Below are positions 45,251 to 52,940 of a DNA stretch of 56,541 nt, piece after piece (the stretch's first letter is position 1; each line of letters begins with the position of its first letter). The stretch covers positions 1-56,541 of the forward strand of contig JAIXWL010000013.1 in the NCBI GenBank assembly GCA_027491315.1. The letters are read 5' to 3'. The position numbers were made by a program, and so were the translations under genes. Source of the DNA: Cytophagaceae bacterium. GTDB taxonomy: Bacteria > Bacteroidota > Bacteroidia > Cytophagales > Spirosomataceae. Under the pieces are notes generated by a model, which had not been told where the DNA came from, ran no database searches, and saw only the letters and a list, made by a program, of their open reading frames with translations.

Positions 45251-45397
45251 TGGTTAGTGTTTAGTGATTAGTGGTTAGGGATTAGGGATTAGTGTTTAGG
45301 GATTAGGGATTAGTGTTTAGGGATTAGGGATTAGTGGTTAGGGATTAGGGATTAGTGGTTAGGGATTAGTGGTTAGGGATTAGGGATTAGTGGTTAG
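45250..45397. repeat. Direct TTAGnnn heptad array after the cst-like operon
   Basis: About 20 heptads of the forms TTAGGGA, TTAGTGT, TTAGTGG and TTAGTGA begin at the stop codon of the upstream gene. This is the first arm of an inverted pair; the complementary-strand arm is at 45524-45672. The 447-nt gap to the next gene holds only these arrays and a 126-nt spacer, with no ORF. The spacer has a weak Crp/Fnr-like site, ATGAT-AAAA-ATCAA (45398-45411). Confidence 0.9.
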
Positions 45398-45523
45398 ATG
45401 ATAAAAATCAAAACACAAAGAAATGTAATTAAACACTGGACATTAAAAAGAACAAATCAGCTAGTGCATTCAGTCCTTTTAAAAAGTAGACAGTTTTAAA
45501 CTAATTACTTAGTATTTAATAAA

Positions 45524-45672
45524 TAAACTCTAATAACTAATAACTAAACTCTAATAACTAAACTCTAATAACTAAACTCTAATAACTAAACTCTAATAAC
45601 TAAACTCTAATAACTAAACCCTAATAACTAATAACTAAACCCTAATAACTAATAACTAAACACTCATAACTA
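45524..45672. repeat. Inverted CTAAnnn array (14-bp compound unit)
   Basis: Units AACTCTAATAACTA repeat with a 14-bp period (two heptads, CTAATAA and CTAAACT) on the plus strand, degrading at both ends. Read on the other strand they are TTAGnnn heptads, so the array is inverted relative to 45250-45397. It ends 25 nt before the YeeE-like start codon. Confidence 0.9.
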
Positions 45673-45697
45673 AAAAAAAGCTTACCATTATAAAACC

Positions 45698-46261
45698 ATG
45701 ATACAAACCATTTCTCAACCCTGGCCATGGTACGTGGCGGGGGCCTTAATCGGCTTAATCGTACCGGCTTTATTACTTCTAGGCAATAAGCATTTTGGCA
45801 TATCTTCTAATTTGAGGCATATTTGTGCCGCTTGTTTTCCGAGTAATATTTCCTTTTTCAAATACGAATGGAAAAAAGAAACTTGGAATTTATACTTTGT
45901 AGGTGGAATTTTGATAGGTGGCTATTTGTCTGCTACTTTATTAGGCTCAAATGAGCCAATCATTATTCACCCTGATTTGGCCAATGAATTAGCTACTTAT
46001 GGTATAACCGACTTTTCTGGATTAGTACCAGTGCAGTTATTTTCCTTTGAAAATTTATTCACAGCCAAAGGATTAATTATGATGATCGGCGGCGGATTTT
46101 TAGTCGGTTTTGGCACTCGATATGCAGGAGGATGTACTTCAGGACATGCCATCATGGGATTAAGTAATCTTCAATGGCCATCCCTAGTGGCGACAATCTG
46201 CTTCATGGTAGGTGGATTCATCATGGCCAATTTCATTTTACCTTACATTCTTAGCCTTTAA
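45698..46261 (+). CDS. YeeE/YedE-family sulfur transporter, N-terminal-half type (PmpA-like)
   Basis: This 187-residue protein has about five membrane segments. It carries the family motif GTRYAGGCTSGHAIMGLSN with C146, and GGILIGGYLSA near the middle. YeeE/YedE proteins import thiosulfate or pass sulfane sulfur through conserved cysteines. Here the protein is half-size and pairs with the gene five nt downstream, as in PmpA/PmpB systems found with sulfide-responsive operons. A further Cys pair lies in HICAACFPS. Its promoter is unclear because repeats occupy the upstream 450 nt. Confidence 0.88.
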   Translation: MIQTISQPWPWYVAGALIGLIVPALLLLGNKHFGISSNLRHICAACFPSNISFFKYEWKKETWNLYFVGGILIGGYLSATLLGSNEPIIIHPDLANELATYGITDFSGLVPVQLFSFENLFTAKGLIMMIGGGFLVGFGTRYAGGCTSGHAIMGLSNLQWPSLVATICFMVGGFIMANFILPYILSL

Positions 46262-46266
46262 TCACC

Positions 46267-46776
46267 ATGGAAAATAAAAAAGTAGTTCATAGCAACCCAG
46301 TCGATTTTGAAGTAAGATCATTAGATGCCATGTGCATCAATGAATCTGAATTAAAGCACCCTTGGTGGTATAATTTTAAGTATTTGGCCGTAGGCTTAGT
46401 TTTTGGTATTGTTTTCGTAAAGGCCGAGATTATTTCTTGGTTCAGAATTCAAGAGATGTTTCGTTTGCAAAGCTTCCACATGTATGGCGTGATTGGAACC
46501 GCCGTAGTGGTAGGGGCTATTTCTGTATTTTTAATCAAGAAATTCAATGTGAAAACCATTCACGGAGAGGATATTACTTTCACGGATAAAAAGTTTAACA
46601 AAGGACAAATCTACGGAGGCTTGATGTTCGGATTTGGTTGGGCTATCACAGGTGCTTGTCCTGGCCCCCTATTTGCTCAATTAGGCACCGGAGTATTATC
46701 CATTTCAGTGGTTATTTTAAGTGCCATTGCTGGTACTTGGGTATACGGTAAGTTTAGGGATCAATTACCTCACTAA
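46267..46776 (+). CDS. YeeE/YedE-family sulfur transporter, second half (PmpB-like)
   Basis: This 169-residue protein has about four membrane segments. The signature is FGFGWAITGACPGPLFAQLGTG with C131, the second half of the YeeE/YedE motif pair. It lacks a signal peptide. It should form the complete transporter with the preceding protein. Together they would move thiosulfate or a similar anion across the inner membrane to the cytosolic rhodaneses. A strong terminator follows 20 nt after the stop. Confidence 0.88.
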   Translation: MENKKVVHSNPVDFEVRSLDAMCINESELKHPWWYNFKYLAVGLVFGIVFVKAEIISWFRIQEMFRLQSFHMYGVIGTAVVVGAISVFLIKKFNVKTIHGEDITFTDKKFNKGQIYGGLMFGFGWAITGACPGPLFAQLGTGVLSISVVILSAIAGTWVYGKFRDQLPH

Positions 46777-46795
46777 TGATATACTTGGTCTAATA

Positions 46796-46835
46796 AAAAA
46801 GAGGGATTCCGACTTTCATCGAAATCCCTCTTTTT
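46796..46835. terminator. Bidirectional intrinsic terminator
   Basis: AAAAAGAGGGATT and AATCCCTCTTTTT form a 13-bp stem with a 14-nt loop and A/T tracts. It closes the YeeE/YedE operon (+) and can also serve the soxB-like gene (-), which ends at 46910. Confidence 0.9.
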
Positions 46836-46909
46836 ATTTTAATTAAATTTAAATGTCGAAAGTAATTAAAGAAGTTACCTAAGGCTAATGCTTTAGTGTA
46901 TTTATGCTT

Positions 46910-48580
46910 CTACCTAAATGTGTAATCCACGCCTGTTACCTGACTTAATAATGATTGTGGCCCATCAAGGATTTTAGCATCATGCCGTAAGGTAGGAGTC
47001 ACTGGAGAGAATTTAGCCAGATACTCTTTCATCATACTGTGCAACGTATAAGCAGTATTTTTGGCTTCCTTTACACCTTTCATACGACAAAGCATATCCT
47101 CAGGATCACCTTCACGTTCACATGCACACAAAACATATAATTTTTCTAACTCCAAAGGAGCACCACCAATGATGACTTTTTGAACGCGATGTCCTACTCG
47201 CTCAAATGCTTTGAATTCCACTTGCATACCTTTAAATCGAATTAACCACCCTCCAAATCGTAAGGAAGCATCCTGTGCAAACACATTTTGTAACTCCTTT
47301 TCTAACCAATTTAAGATTTGTTGGCCTGTTGCTTTCGCTGTTCTAATCGTGGAATCCACAGGTAACATATCATACAAATAACCTTCTGTAATGGCTACTT
47401 TACCATCTTTTCCCGGAACAAGCGGTGGACAAAATCGAAAACCATTAGACAATACCACATCTGCATTTACCTTCCATTTTAAGGCATCTACAATCAAGGT
47501 ATCAATCGTGTTTTCAACCACAAAATTTCGATATAAGGGTAAAGTACTATAACCTATTACTTTATTAATTTCAGTCTTCCATTGGCCCTCCAACTCATTT
47601 ACTAAGGTTAAAATCTCCTTTTTTGCTGGATATTTAATGGGATCTACTTCTACTAATTCGTAAGAGGAACCAGTCAATTTTCCGTTTTTAACATGAATAT
47701 CTAACTTCCCTATGAAAGATCCGAAAGCGCCAGGTTCCACAATCTTTGTATATTCTGCCTGAATCGGCTTACGTACCCGCTCATGTGTATCCGCGCCAAA
47801 AATATAATCGACCCCTTCACAATGAGGATTATTCCCTAATGCAATTTGTTGGGAAAGACCTAAATGAGATAAGATAATAACAAAATCGCATTGCTCTTGT
47901 TCGCGTAATAGCGTCACATATTCTTTTAAATTTTCTTCAGGTTTGGTATATAAAATACCTTTACTGTACAAAGGTGATTGACGAAGAGGAACTAAGGGAT
48001 CCGTATAACCTAAGAAACCAATTTTAATCCCCAAACGATGCATGATTTGATACGGTTGAAAAATCAATTCTCCTTTCTTACCATCACCTAAATCATGATA
48101 CATATTTGCACAAATTTTAGGAGCTAAAAGGCCACCCAATAGTTTTTGCATATTTTTCTTATAATAAACAACTTCCCAGTTTCCGGGTAGATACAAATCA
48201 TAATTCATAGCATTCAACAAGGGAACAAATGCCTGGCCCGTTGTTTTCACCGATAACATGGATCCCTGAAACATATCTCCAGTATCTAACGTAATGGTAT
48301 TTTCAGGATTACCTTGTTTTATTTTGTCTAAGGCCGAGGCCATGTGCGCATATCCACCCGCTTTTCGAAAAACGAGCTCTTCATTCTCCCAAAATAACTC
48401 ATCATGTGCGTGTAATTGACAATGCACATCGGTGGTTTGTAAAATTGTAATTTTACCGGAATCCGGCTTTGCAGGATTGGATTTTGGGGAAGTCAATTTA
48501 GCTTCCAAAGGAGCTAGTGGAGACAATGCGGCGACACTACTTAGTAGCCCACCTTGTAAAAATTTTCTTCTAGAGTTCAT
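46910..48580 (-). CDS. SoxB-like/5'-nucleotidase-family metallohydrolase
   Basis: This 556-residue protein begins with a twin-arginine-type signal (NSRRKFLQGG), as SoxB does. The metallophosphoesterase half has TTDVHCQL (D51, H53), LDTGDMFQGS (D102), GNWE (133-136), SHLGLS (H239) and FGADTHERV (H266). In 5'-nucleotidases the third motif is GNHE or GNHD; a Trp there is typical, as I recall, of SoxB thiosulfohydrolases. A 5'-nucleotidase C-terminal domain follows. It lies 4 nt after the TsdA-like gene. Possible role: hydrolysis of a sulfonate from a sulfur carrier. Nucleotide hydrolysis remains an alternative. I reject a longer start that overlaps tsdA. Confidence 0.78.
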   Translation of the reverse strand: MNSRRKFLQGGLLSSVAALSPLAPLEAKLTSPKSNPAKPDSGKITILQTTDVHCQLHAHDELFWENEELVFRKAGGYAHMASALDKIKQGNPENTITLDTGDMFQGSMLSVKTTGQAFVPLLNAMNYDLYLPGNWEVVYYKKNMQKLLGGLLAPKICANMYHDLGDGKKGELIFQPYQIMHRLGIKIGFLGYTDPLVPLRQSPLYSKGILYTKPEENLKEYVTLLREQEQCDFVIILSHLGLSQQIALGNNPHCEGVDYIFGADTHERVRKPIQAEYTKIVEPGAFGSFIGKLDIHVKNGKLTGSSYELVEVDPIKYPAKKEILTLVNELEGQWKTEINKVIGYSTLPLYRNFVVENTIDTLIVDALKWKVNADVVLSNGFRFCPPLVPGKDGKVAITEGYLYDMLPVDSTIRTAKATGQQILNWLEKELQNVFAQDASLRFGGWLIRFKGMQVEFKAFERVGHRVQKVIIGGAPLELEKLYVLCACEREGDPEDMLCRMKGVKEAKNTAYTLHSMMKEYLAKFSPVTPTLRHDAKILDGPQSLLSQVTGVDYTFR

Positions 48581-48584
48581 TGGT

Positions 48585-49640
48585 TTAGCTTTTCGATTTT
48601 TTATGTTTTTTAATCCAATCCTTGATGGGCTTATAGGGACCAAATTTATGTTGAGATTCTGGGAAAGGATCAACATAAGGACCAAATGGATGATCAAAAG
48701 GCTTAGCTGAAATATCTGGCCAATCTGTAGATAAATCCTTTCCAGGCCTTGGCATGGAATTAATGAAGGCCGCCACATCCCAAGCTTCCTCATCCGTCAA
48801 TTGCGCTTTTTCATAGGTGGTTCCCAAAGGCATGTTGTACTTGACATAGCCTGCTAAATTGGAAATGCGAAACAAGCCCGCTCCTTGATTATAACTGTGC
48901 ATTCCCCATACTGGCGGATAAATATAGGATTTTCCTCCAGCTGCTAATACTCCTTCCCCATTTGCCTGATGACAAGATTGACACTTACTATCATACACCA
49001 TTTTCCCCTTCTCAGGATCTGCGGCGCGTTTCATTGACTTCAACTTAAATATTCCAGCTCCCCTAGGGATTTTTCCTTTTTCAACATCCTGACCTAACCA
49101 AGCTATATAAGCCAATATCGACTGCATTTCTTTACTGGAGGAGTCCAACTTAGCCCCGTTTAAACTACGTTCAAAACAATCATTAACCCGTTTAATTTGA
49201 TTCTCAACAGTACCCGAACGTGCTCGAAACTTGGGATAGGTAGATTCTACAGCAAAATAATTATTCCCCCAAGGCTGAGTGCCCGCCTTCAAATGACAAT
49301 TTTGGCAATTCATGCCATTTGACATAGCTCTAACCGAACCTTTTGGACCCAAATAATCTGAAGTATGCGCTATCAACTCACGACCATAAAGTACCAATTC
49401 CATTTGAGATGCCGATAAATACATCATACGCCAGTCGGAAGGTGCCGTCCAAACATGGGTAAAATTGGTATCAACAGGCACAAATCTGGCCGTCGAATCC
49501 GCTCCTGACAGATCATTCTCTTTTACCTCACGGGGGTCCAAAATCAAATAAATCATTAAGGCAAATAGTACAACAACTAGGCCATATAGGAACCGAATGA
49601 GGGTATCGAATGAATTTAAGCGGGATTGATTTGATTTCAT
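48585..49640 (-). CDS. tsdA: TsdA-like dihaem cytochrome c (thiosulfate dehydrogenase/tetrathionate reductase)
   Basis: This 351-residue protein has one N-terminal membrane segment (about 15-34), so it is membrane-anchored facing the periplasm. Two haem sites are visible: CQNCH (112-116) and CQSCH (220-224). The first domain keeps the TsdA phrase RVNDCFERSLNG with C155, matching the unusual Cys axial ligand of the active-site haem. M270 in KYNMPLG suits the second haem. TsdA joins two thiosulfates into tetrathionate, or the reverse. Its promoter has a perfect TAATTTTG box and a Crp/Fnr-type site shared with the divergent sqr. Confidence 0.87.
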   Translation of the reverse strand: MKSNQSRLNSFDTLIRFLYGLVVVLFALMIYLILDPREVKENDLSGADSTARFVPVDTNFTHVWTAPSDWRMMYLSASQMELVLYGRELIAHTSDYLGPKGSVRAMSNGMNCQNCHLKAGTQPWGNNYFAVESTYPKFRARSGTVENQIKRVNDCFERSLNGAKLDSSSKEMQSILAYIAWLGQDVEKGKIPRGAGIFKLKSMKRAADPEKGKMVYDSKCQSCHQANGEGVLAAGGKSYIYPPVWGMHSYNQGAGLFRISNLAGYVKYNMPLGTTYEKAQLTDEEAWDVAAFINSMPRPGKDLSTDWPDISAKPFDHPFGPYVDPFPESQHKFGPYKPIKDWIKKHKKSKS

Positions 49641-49662
49641 TTTAACATGGGTATTTATAACT

Positions 49663-49736
49663 CAAAATTACTCAGTGCAATTGCCTCGCATAGTGACAAA
49701 TATCACGATTCACTAAGCTTGAATATCCTAATATTA
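49663..49736. promoter_or_regulatory. Shared Crp/Fnr-type site between divergent tsdA-soxB-like and sqr
   Basis: The near-palindrome GTGAC-AAAT-ATCAC lies at 49693-49706. On the minus strand a perfect -7 box TAATTTTG (49670-49663) is exactly 22 nt away. On the plus strand the weaker TAATATTA (49729-49736) is also exactly 22 nt away. One bound dimer could activate both directions. Confidence 0.75.
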
Positions 49737-49759
49737 CATATAATTAAAACAAAATCCAC

Positions 49760-50953
49760 ATGAGAATTCATCATCAAATCATCATCATTGGTGGCGGTAA
49801 TGCGGGTATTTCCGTGGCCAGTCAATTATTGCGCCAGGATTCCAACTTAGATATTGCCTTGATTGATGCAGCAGAGAAACATTATTATCAGCCAGCATGG
49901 ACTTTAGTAGGTGGTGGAGTATTTGACATTCAAAAAACTGTACGAGATGAAGCCTCCGTGATGCCTAAGAAAGTTACTTGGATAAAAGCCATGGTTAGCG
50001 AAGTTCAAGCAGAAAAAAATAAACTAGACTTAAACAATGGGCAATCCATTTATTATGACTACCTCATCGTTTGCCCTGGTATTCAACTCAATTGGTCTGA
50101 AATAAAGGGATTGGAAGAAAGCCTAGGAAAAAATGGGGTTTGTTCGAATTATAGTTTTGAAACAGCTCCCTATACCTGGGAATGTGTCCAATCTTTACCC
50201 AAAAATGGCAAGGCGGTATTTACCAATCCTCCCACTCCCGTAAAATGTGGAGGAGCACCGCAAAAAGTGATGTATATGTCTTCAGACTATTTCAAAAAAC
50301 ATCATAAAGCTGCTCAAGTATCATTTTGGAGTGGAGGAACACGTATTTTTGGAGTTGAAAAATATGAGAAAACACTTAAAAAAGTCATTCAACGCTACGG
50401 TATACAAACCCATTTCTTTGTCAAGTTGGTAGAGATTGAAAAAAAAAAAAAAAAAGCTAAGTTTGTAGGAATTGGAGATAGTAATAAAGATCAAGAATAT
50501 TGGGTAGCATATGACATGATCCATGTGACTCCACCACAATCTGCCCCAGATTTTATTCGAAAAAGCAGCTTGGCAAATGCGGCTGGATGGGTAGAGGTCA
50601 ACAAACATAGCCTTCAACACCTACGATTCCCCAATGTTTTCTCTTGCGGAGACGTAGCAGGAATCCCAGTTTCCAGAACAGGTGCCGCTATTCGTAAACA
50701 AGCACCTGTATTGGTGGCTAATTTACTTTCGCTGATTAAAGGTGAGGATTTGATGGCATTTTACAATGGCTACTCTTCCTGCCCGATTATCACGGGATAC
50801 GGAAAATTAGTCTTGGCCGAATTTGATTACAATAATGTCCCAACGGAGACCTTTCCTTTCGATCAATCCAAAGAAAGGTGGTCGATGTACCAATTAAAAA
50901 CGAAAATTTTACCTTGGTTATACTGGAATGAGATATTACCTGGAAGAATGTAA
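49760..50953 (+). CDS. sqr: Type II sulfide:quinone oxidoreductase
   Basis: This 397-residue flavoprotein starts with the FAD-binding IIIIGGGNAGISVA and ends with the quinone-side tail ETFPFDQSKERWSMY...LPWLYWN, very like human SQOR. The catalytic cysteines are C163 in VKCGGAPQK and C341 in SSCPIITGYGK; both are offset by 38 from the human pair 201/379. It oxidises sulfide to a persulfide and reduces quinone. It is monocistronic and divergent from tsdA. A run of 17 A at 50439-50455 inside the gene encodes EKKKKK and is a possible slippage site. Confidence 0.93.
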   Translation: MRIHHQIIIIGGGNAGISVASQLLRQDSNLDIALIDAAEKHYYQPAWTLVGGGVFDIQKTVRDEASVMPKKVTWIKAMVSEVQAEKNKLDLNNGQSIYYDYLIVCPGIQLNWSEIKGLEESLGKNGVCSNYSFETAPYTWECVQSLPKNGKAVFTNPPTPVKCGGAPQKVMYMSSDYFKKHHKAAQVSFWSGGTRIFGVEKYEKTLKKVIQRYGIQTHFFVKLVEIEKKKKKAKFVGIGDSNKDQEYWVAYDMIHVTPPQSAPDFIRKSSLANAAGWVEVNKHSLQHLRFPNVFSCGDVAGIPVSRTGAAIRKQAPVLVANLLSLIKGEDLMAFYNGYSSCPIITGYGKLVLAEFDYNNVPTETFPFDQSKERWSMYQLKTKILPWLYWNEILPGRM

Positions 50954-51003
50954 AGCAGCTGGAAACCTTGATTGCTTCCAGCTGATAAGAAATAGGAAGT
51001 TGA

Positions 51004-51414
51004 TTATGGTTTCAAGTAGGACCAACCTGCTTCTTGCTTTAAAACCACTTCAGCCACGCCAGAAGGCACAAAACCTGATTGAGGAAGTATAGTTGCTTTA
51101 TCAATTTTATTCATGCGAATGGTATTCTCACAAGCCACAAATGAAACTCCTTTAGCCGCTAATTCTGCAATTTTAGCCTTTTGAGTAGTTTTTGAATCTA
51201 TTAATAAACCAATACCTGAACCATGAGCAACCACTTCAATGGAAGTATTTGGACCCAAGGCGGTTTGAAGATTACCAATATTACGAACCACACCATGCCA
51301 AGCAGTGGTGTCCGAGGTGTTCACCTGAATCACAATTTTGTGAGCAGGCGACTGCGCTAAAGAATGAAAAGTGAATAGTAACGCAAAACCAGAAGTAACA
51401 AGGATTTTTTTCAT
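51004..51414 (-). CDS. Periplasmic DsrE/F-like protein
   Basis: This 136-residue protein has a signal peptide ending near SLAQ. The mature part has the DsrE fold pattern (KIVIQVNTSD, IEVVAHGSGIGLLI, GVSFVACENTIR) with the conserved Cys at C95. DsrE-type proteins carry sulfane sulfur on this Cys. Its export suggests that it accepts sulfur in the periplasm, perhaps from SQR, TsdA or SoxB products. It lies between sqr and a methyltransferase, with which it is divergent across a 34-nt gap. Confidence 0.84.
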   Translation of the reverse strand: MKKILVTSGFALLFTFHSLAQSPAHKIVIQVNTSDTTAWHGVVRNIGNLQTALGPNTSIEVVAHGSGIGLLIDSKTTQKAKIAELAAKGVSFVACENTIRMNKIDKATILPQSGFVPSGVAEVVLKQEAGWSYLKP

Positions 51415-51448
51415 TTTCTAATTTTTTTCGAAAGTAAGCAATCTACAC

Positions 51449-52051
51449 ATGAAAACAATATGGAATTCTCGGTATAACTCAAAAGAATACCAATATGGAA
51501 TTGAACCCAATGATTTTTTAAAAAATCAATTAACCCAATTACCCATAGGCCGCCTACTTGTTCCTGCAGCAGGTGAAGGCCGTGACGCAGTTTTTGCGGC
51601 ACAATTGGGATGGGAAGTATATGCCTTTGATAGCAGTGATACCGCCCAAGGAAAAGCCATTAGGTTGGCGAGTGAAAAGTCTGTTAACCTACATTATGAA
51701 TGCATTGATGCAAACAATGTTAGATATCCATTAGAGTCATTTGATGCAATCGCCTTGGTTTACTTTCATTTACCGCCTGAAGAGCGTAGAAAATTCCATC
51801 AACAATGTATCAAATGGCTAAAACCAGGTGGGAAAATTATCCTAGAAGGGTTTTCTAAAAATCAATTGGGCCTGGATTCTGGCGGACCCAAGGATGTAAA
51901 CATGTTATTTCACCTAGATGAGTTGAAAGTAGATTTTGCTGGATTAAACATAGAATTTTGCCAAGAAAATGCAAGGGTATTAAACGAAGGTCCATTGCAC
52001 CAAGGCAAGGCTTTTGTCCTTGATTTTGTTGCCAGCAAATGTTTCGTTTAA
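51449..52051 (+). CDS. Class I SAM-dependent methyltransferase (thiopurine/TehB-like)
   Basis: This 200-residue cytosolic protein has the SAM motif LVPAAGEGRDAVFAAQLG followed by VYAFDSS, and a later LKPGGKIILEGF. The N-terminal WNSRYNSKEYQYGIEPNDFL is typical of TehB/thiol S-methyltransferase-like enzymes. Within this neighbourhood it might methylate a sulfur compound, for example hydrogen sulfide or a thiol, but that is only context. It ends 79 nt before a rhodanese gene that has its own Crp/Fnr-type promoter. Confidence 0.82.
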   Translation: MKTIWNSRYNSKEYQYGIEPNDFLKNQLTQLPIGRLLVPAAGEGRDAVFAAQLGWEVYAFDSSDTAQGKAIRLASEKSVNLHYECIDANNVRYPLESFDAIALVYFHLPPEERRKFHQQCIKWLKPGGKIILEGFSKNQLGLDSGGPKDVNMLFHLDELKVDFAGLNIEFCQENARVLNEGPLHQGKAFVLDFVASKCFV

Positions 52052-52062
52052 GAAAATCCAAA

Positions 52063-52106
52063 GAGACAATTGTCACGCCAAACAAGTAAAATGGCACGTA
52101 GCTTTG
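52063..52106 (+). promoter_or_regulatory. Crp/Fnr-type site and promoter of rhodanese-thioredoxin pair
   Basis: GAGAC-AATT-GTCAC (52063-52076; one mismatch in the palindrome) is followed after exactly 22 nt by a perfect -7 box TAGCTTTG (52099-52106), 24 nt before the ATG. There is no -33 TTG at the usual distance. The palindrome is the weakest of the four sites by sequence, but its spacing is identical. Confidence 0.68.
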
Positions 52107-52130
52107 TGACATAAATAAACAAACAAAATC

Positions 52131-52433
52131 ATGATCGAATTTCTTAAAAATTTATTGGGTTTAGGCTCCAAGGTAGATGTTGCCGCGCTTATAAAATCTG
52201 GCGCCAAAATAGTGGATGTTCGAACTGCAGCCGAATACAAGCAAGGGCATGTGAAAGGTTCTATCAATCTACCTTTACAAACCTTGGCCAGCAATTTAAA
52301 TAAATTAAAAAAAGAAGATGTTATCATCACTTGTTGCGCCTCTGGTATGCGTAGTGGTGCCGCCAAACGCTTATTGAAATCTCATGGTTTCCAAGAAGTT
52401 CACAATGGTGGAACTTGGATGTCATTAAGATAG
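52131..52433 (+). CDS. Single-domain rhodanese
   Basis: This 100-residue cytosolic protein has a short hydrophobic N-terminus (IEFLKNLLGLG), then KIVDVRTAAEYKQGHVKGSINLP and the active loop CCASGMRSG (C68, C69). The double Cys at the active site is unusual; C69 aligns with the catalytic position. The last part is HNGGTWMSLR. It is 25 nt before a thioredoxin gene, which could reduce its persulfide. Confidence 0.9.
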   Translation: MIEFLKNLLGLGSKVDVAALIKSGAKIVDVRTAAEYKQGHVKGSINLPLQTLASNLNKLKKEDVIITCCASGMRSGAAKRLLKSHGFQEVHNGGTWMSLR

Positions 52434-52458
52434 TTTAGTCTATATAAAAGCCATTATT

Positions 52459-52755
52459 ATGAGCAATTTTTCAGAATTACTAAAATCAGAACAGCCAGTG
52501 CTGGTCGACTTCTCAGCAGAATGGTGTGGACCTTGTAAACAATTAAAGCCTATTTTGGAGCAAGTAAAAGCCAAAATTGGCGATTCCGCAAAAATCATCA
52601 AGGTAGATGTGGACAAAAACCGAAAAACTGCGGAAAAATTCCAGATTCGCTCTGTTCCTACCATGATTCTATTCAAAAATGGTAAATCAGTTTGGCGACA
52701 ATCGGGTGTTATTCCTGCCCATACCTTGGTGGGGATCATTCAACAGTATAGTTAA
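52459..52755 (+). CDS. Thioredoxin
   Basis: This 98-residue protein has the thioredoxin fold with WCGPCK (C23, C26), the KVDVDKNRKTAEKF segment and the cis-Pro in RSVPTMILF. It has no signal peptide. It probably reduces persulfides or disulfides on the adjacent rhodanese and other sulfur proteins. It is co-transcribed with the rhodanese. Its 3' end is followed by a heptad-repeat hairpin. Confidence 0.93.
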   Translation: MSNFSELLKSEQPVLVDFSAEWCGPCKQLKPILEQVKAKIGDSAKIIKVDVDKNRKTAEKFQIRSVPTMILFKNGKSVWRQSGVIPAHTLVGIIQQYS

Positions 52756-52766
52756 ATCAATTTAGA

Positions 52767-52938
52767 GTGAAGAATGTAGAATGTAGAATTATTGCTTATT
52801 TTCAGGTCACTTGACTTAAACAAACTACTAGCTTTTCTTCATTCTTAATTCTACATTCTTCATTCTTCATTCCATTCTACATTCTACATTCTTCATTCTT
52901 CATTCCATTCTACATTCTTAATTCTTCATTCTACATTA
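52767..52938. repeat. Inverted pair of GAATGTA/GAATGAA heptad arrays
   Basis: A short direct array of AGAATGT/AGAATGA units (52767-52790), a 45-nt spacer, and a longer inverted array of ATTCTAC/ATTCTTC units (52836-52938) fill the gap after the thioredoxin gene. AGAATGTAGAATT pairs perfectly with AATTCTACATTCT, so a long hairpin is possible. The inverted arm stops two nt before the next start codon. Confidence 0.9.
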
Positions 52939-52940
52939 TT

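Noticed and set aside
45250-45672. CRISPR array
   Set aside because: The period is 7 or 14 bp with no unique spacers, and no cas gene is present.
48581-48793. Longer N-terminus of the SoxB-like protein
   Set aside because: It would overlap the tsdA coding region by about 200 nt and bury the twin-arginine signal; the ATG at 48580 puts the signal at the N-terminus.
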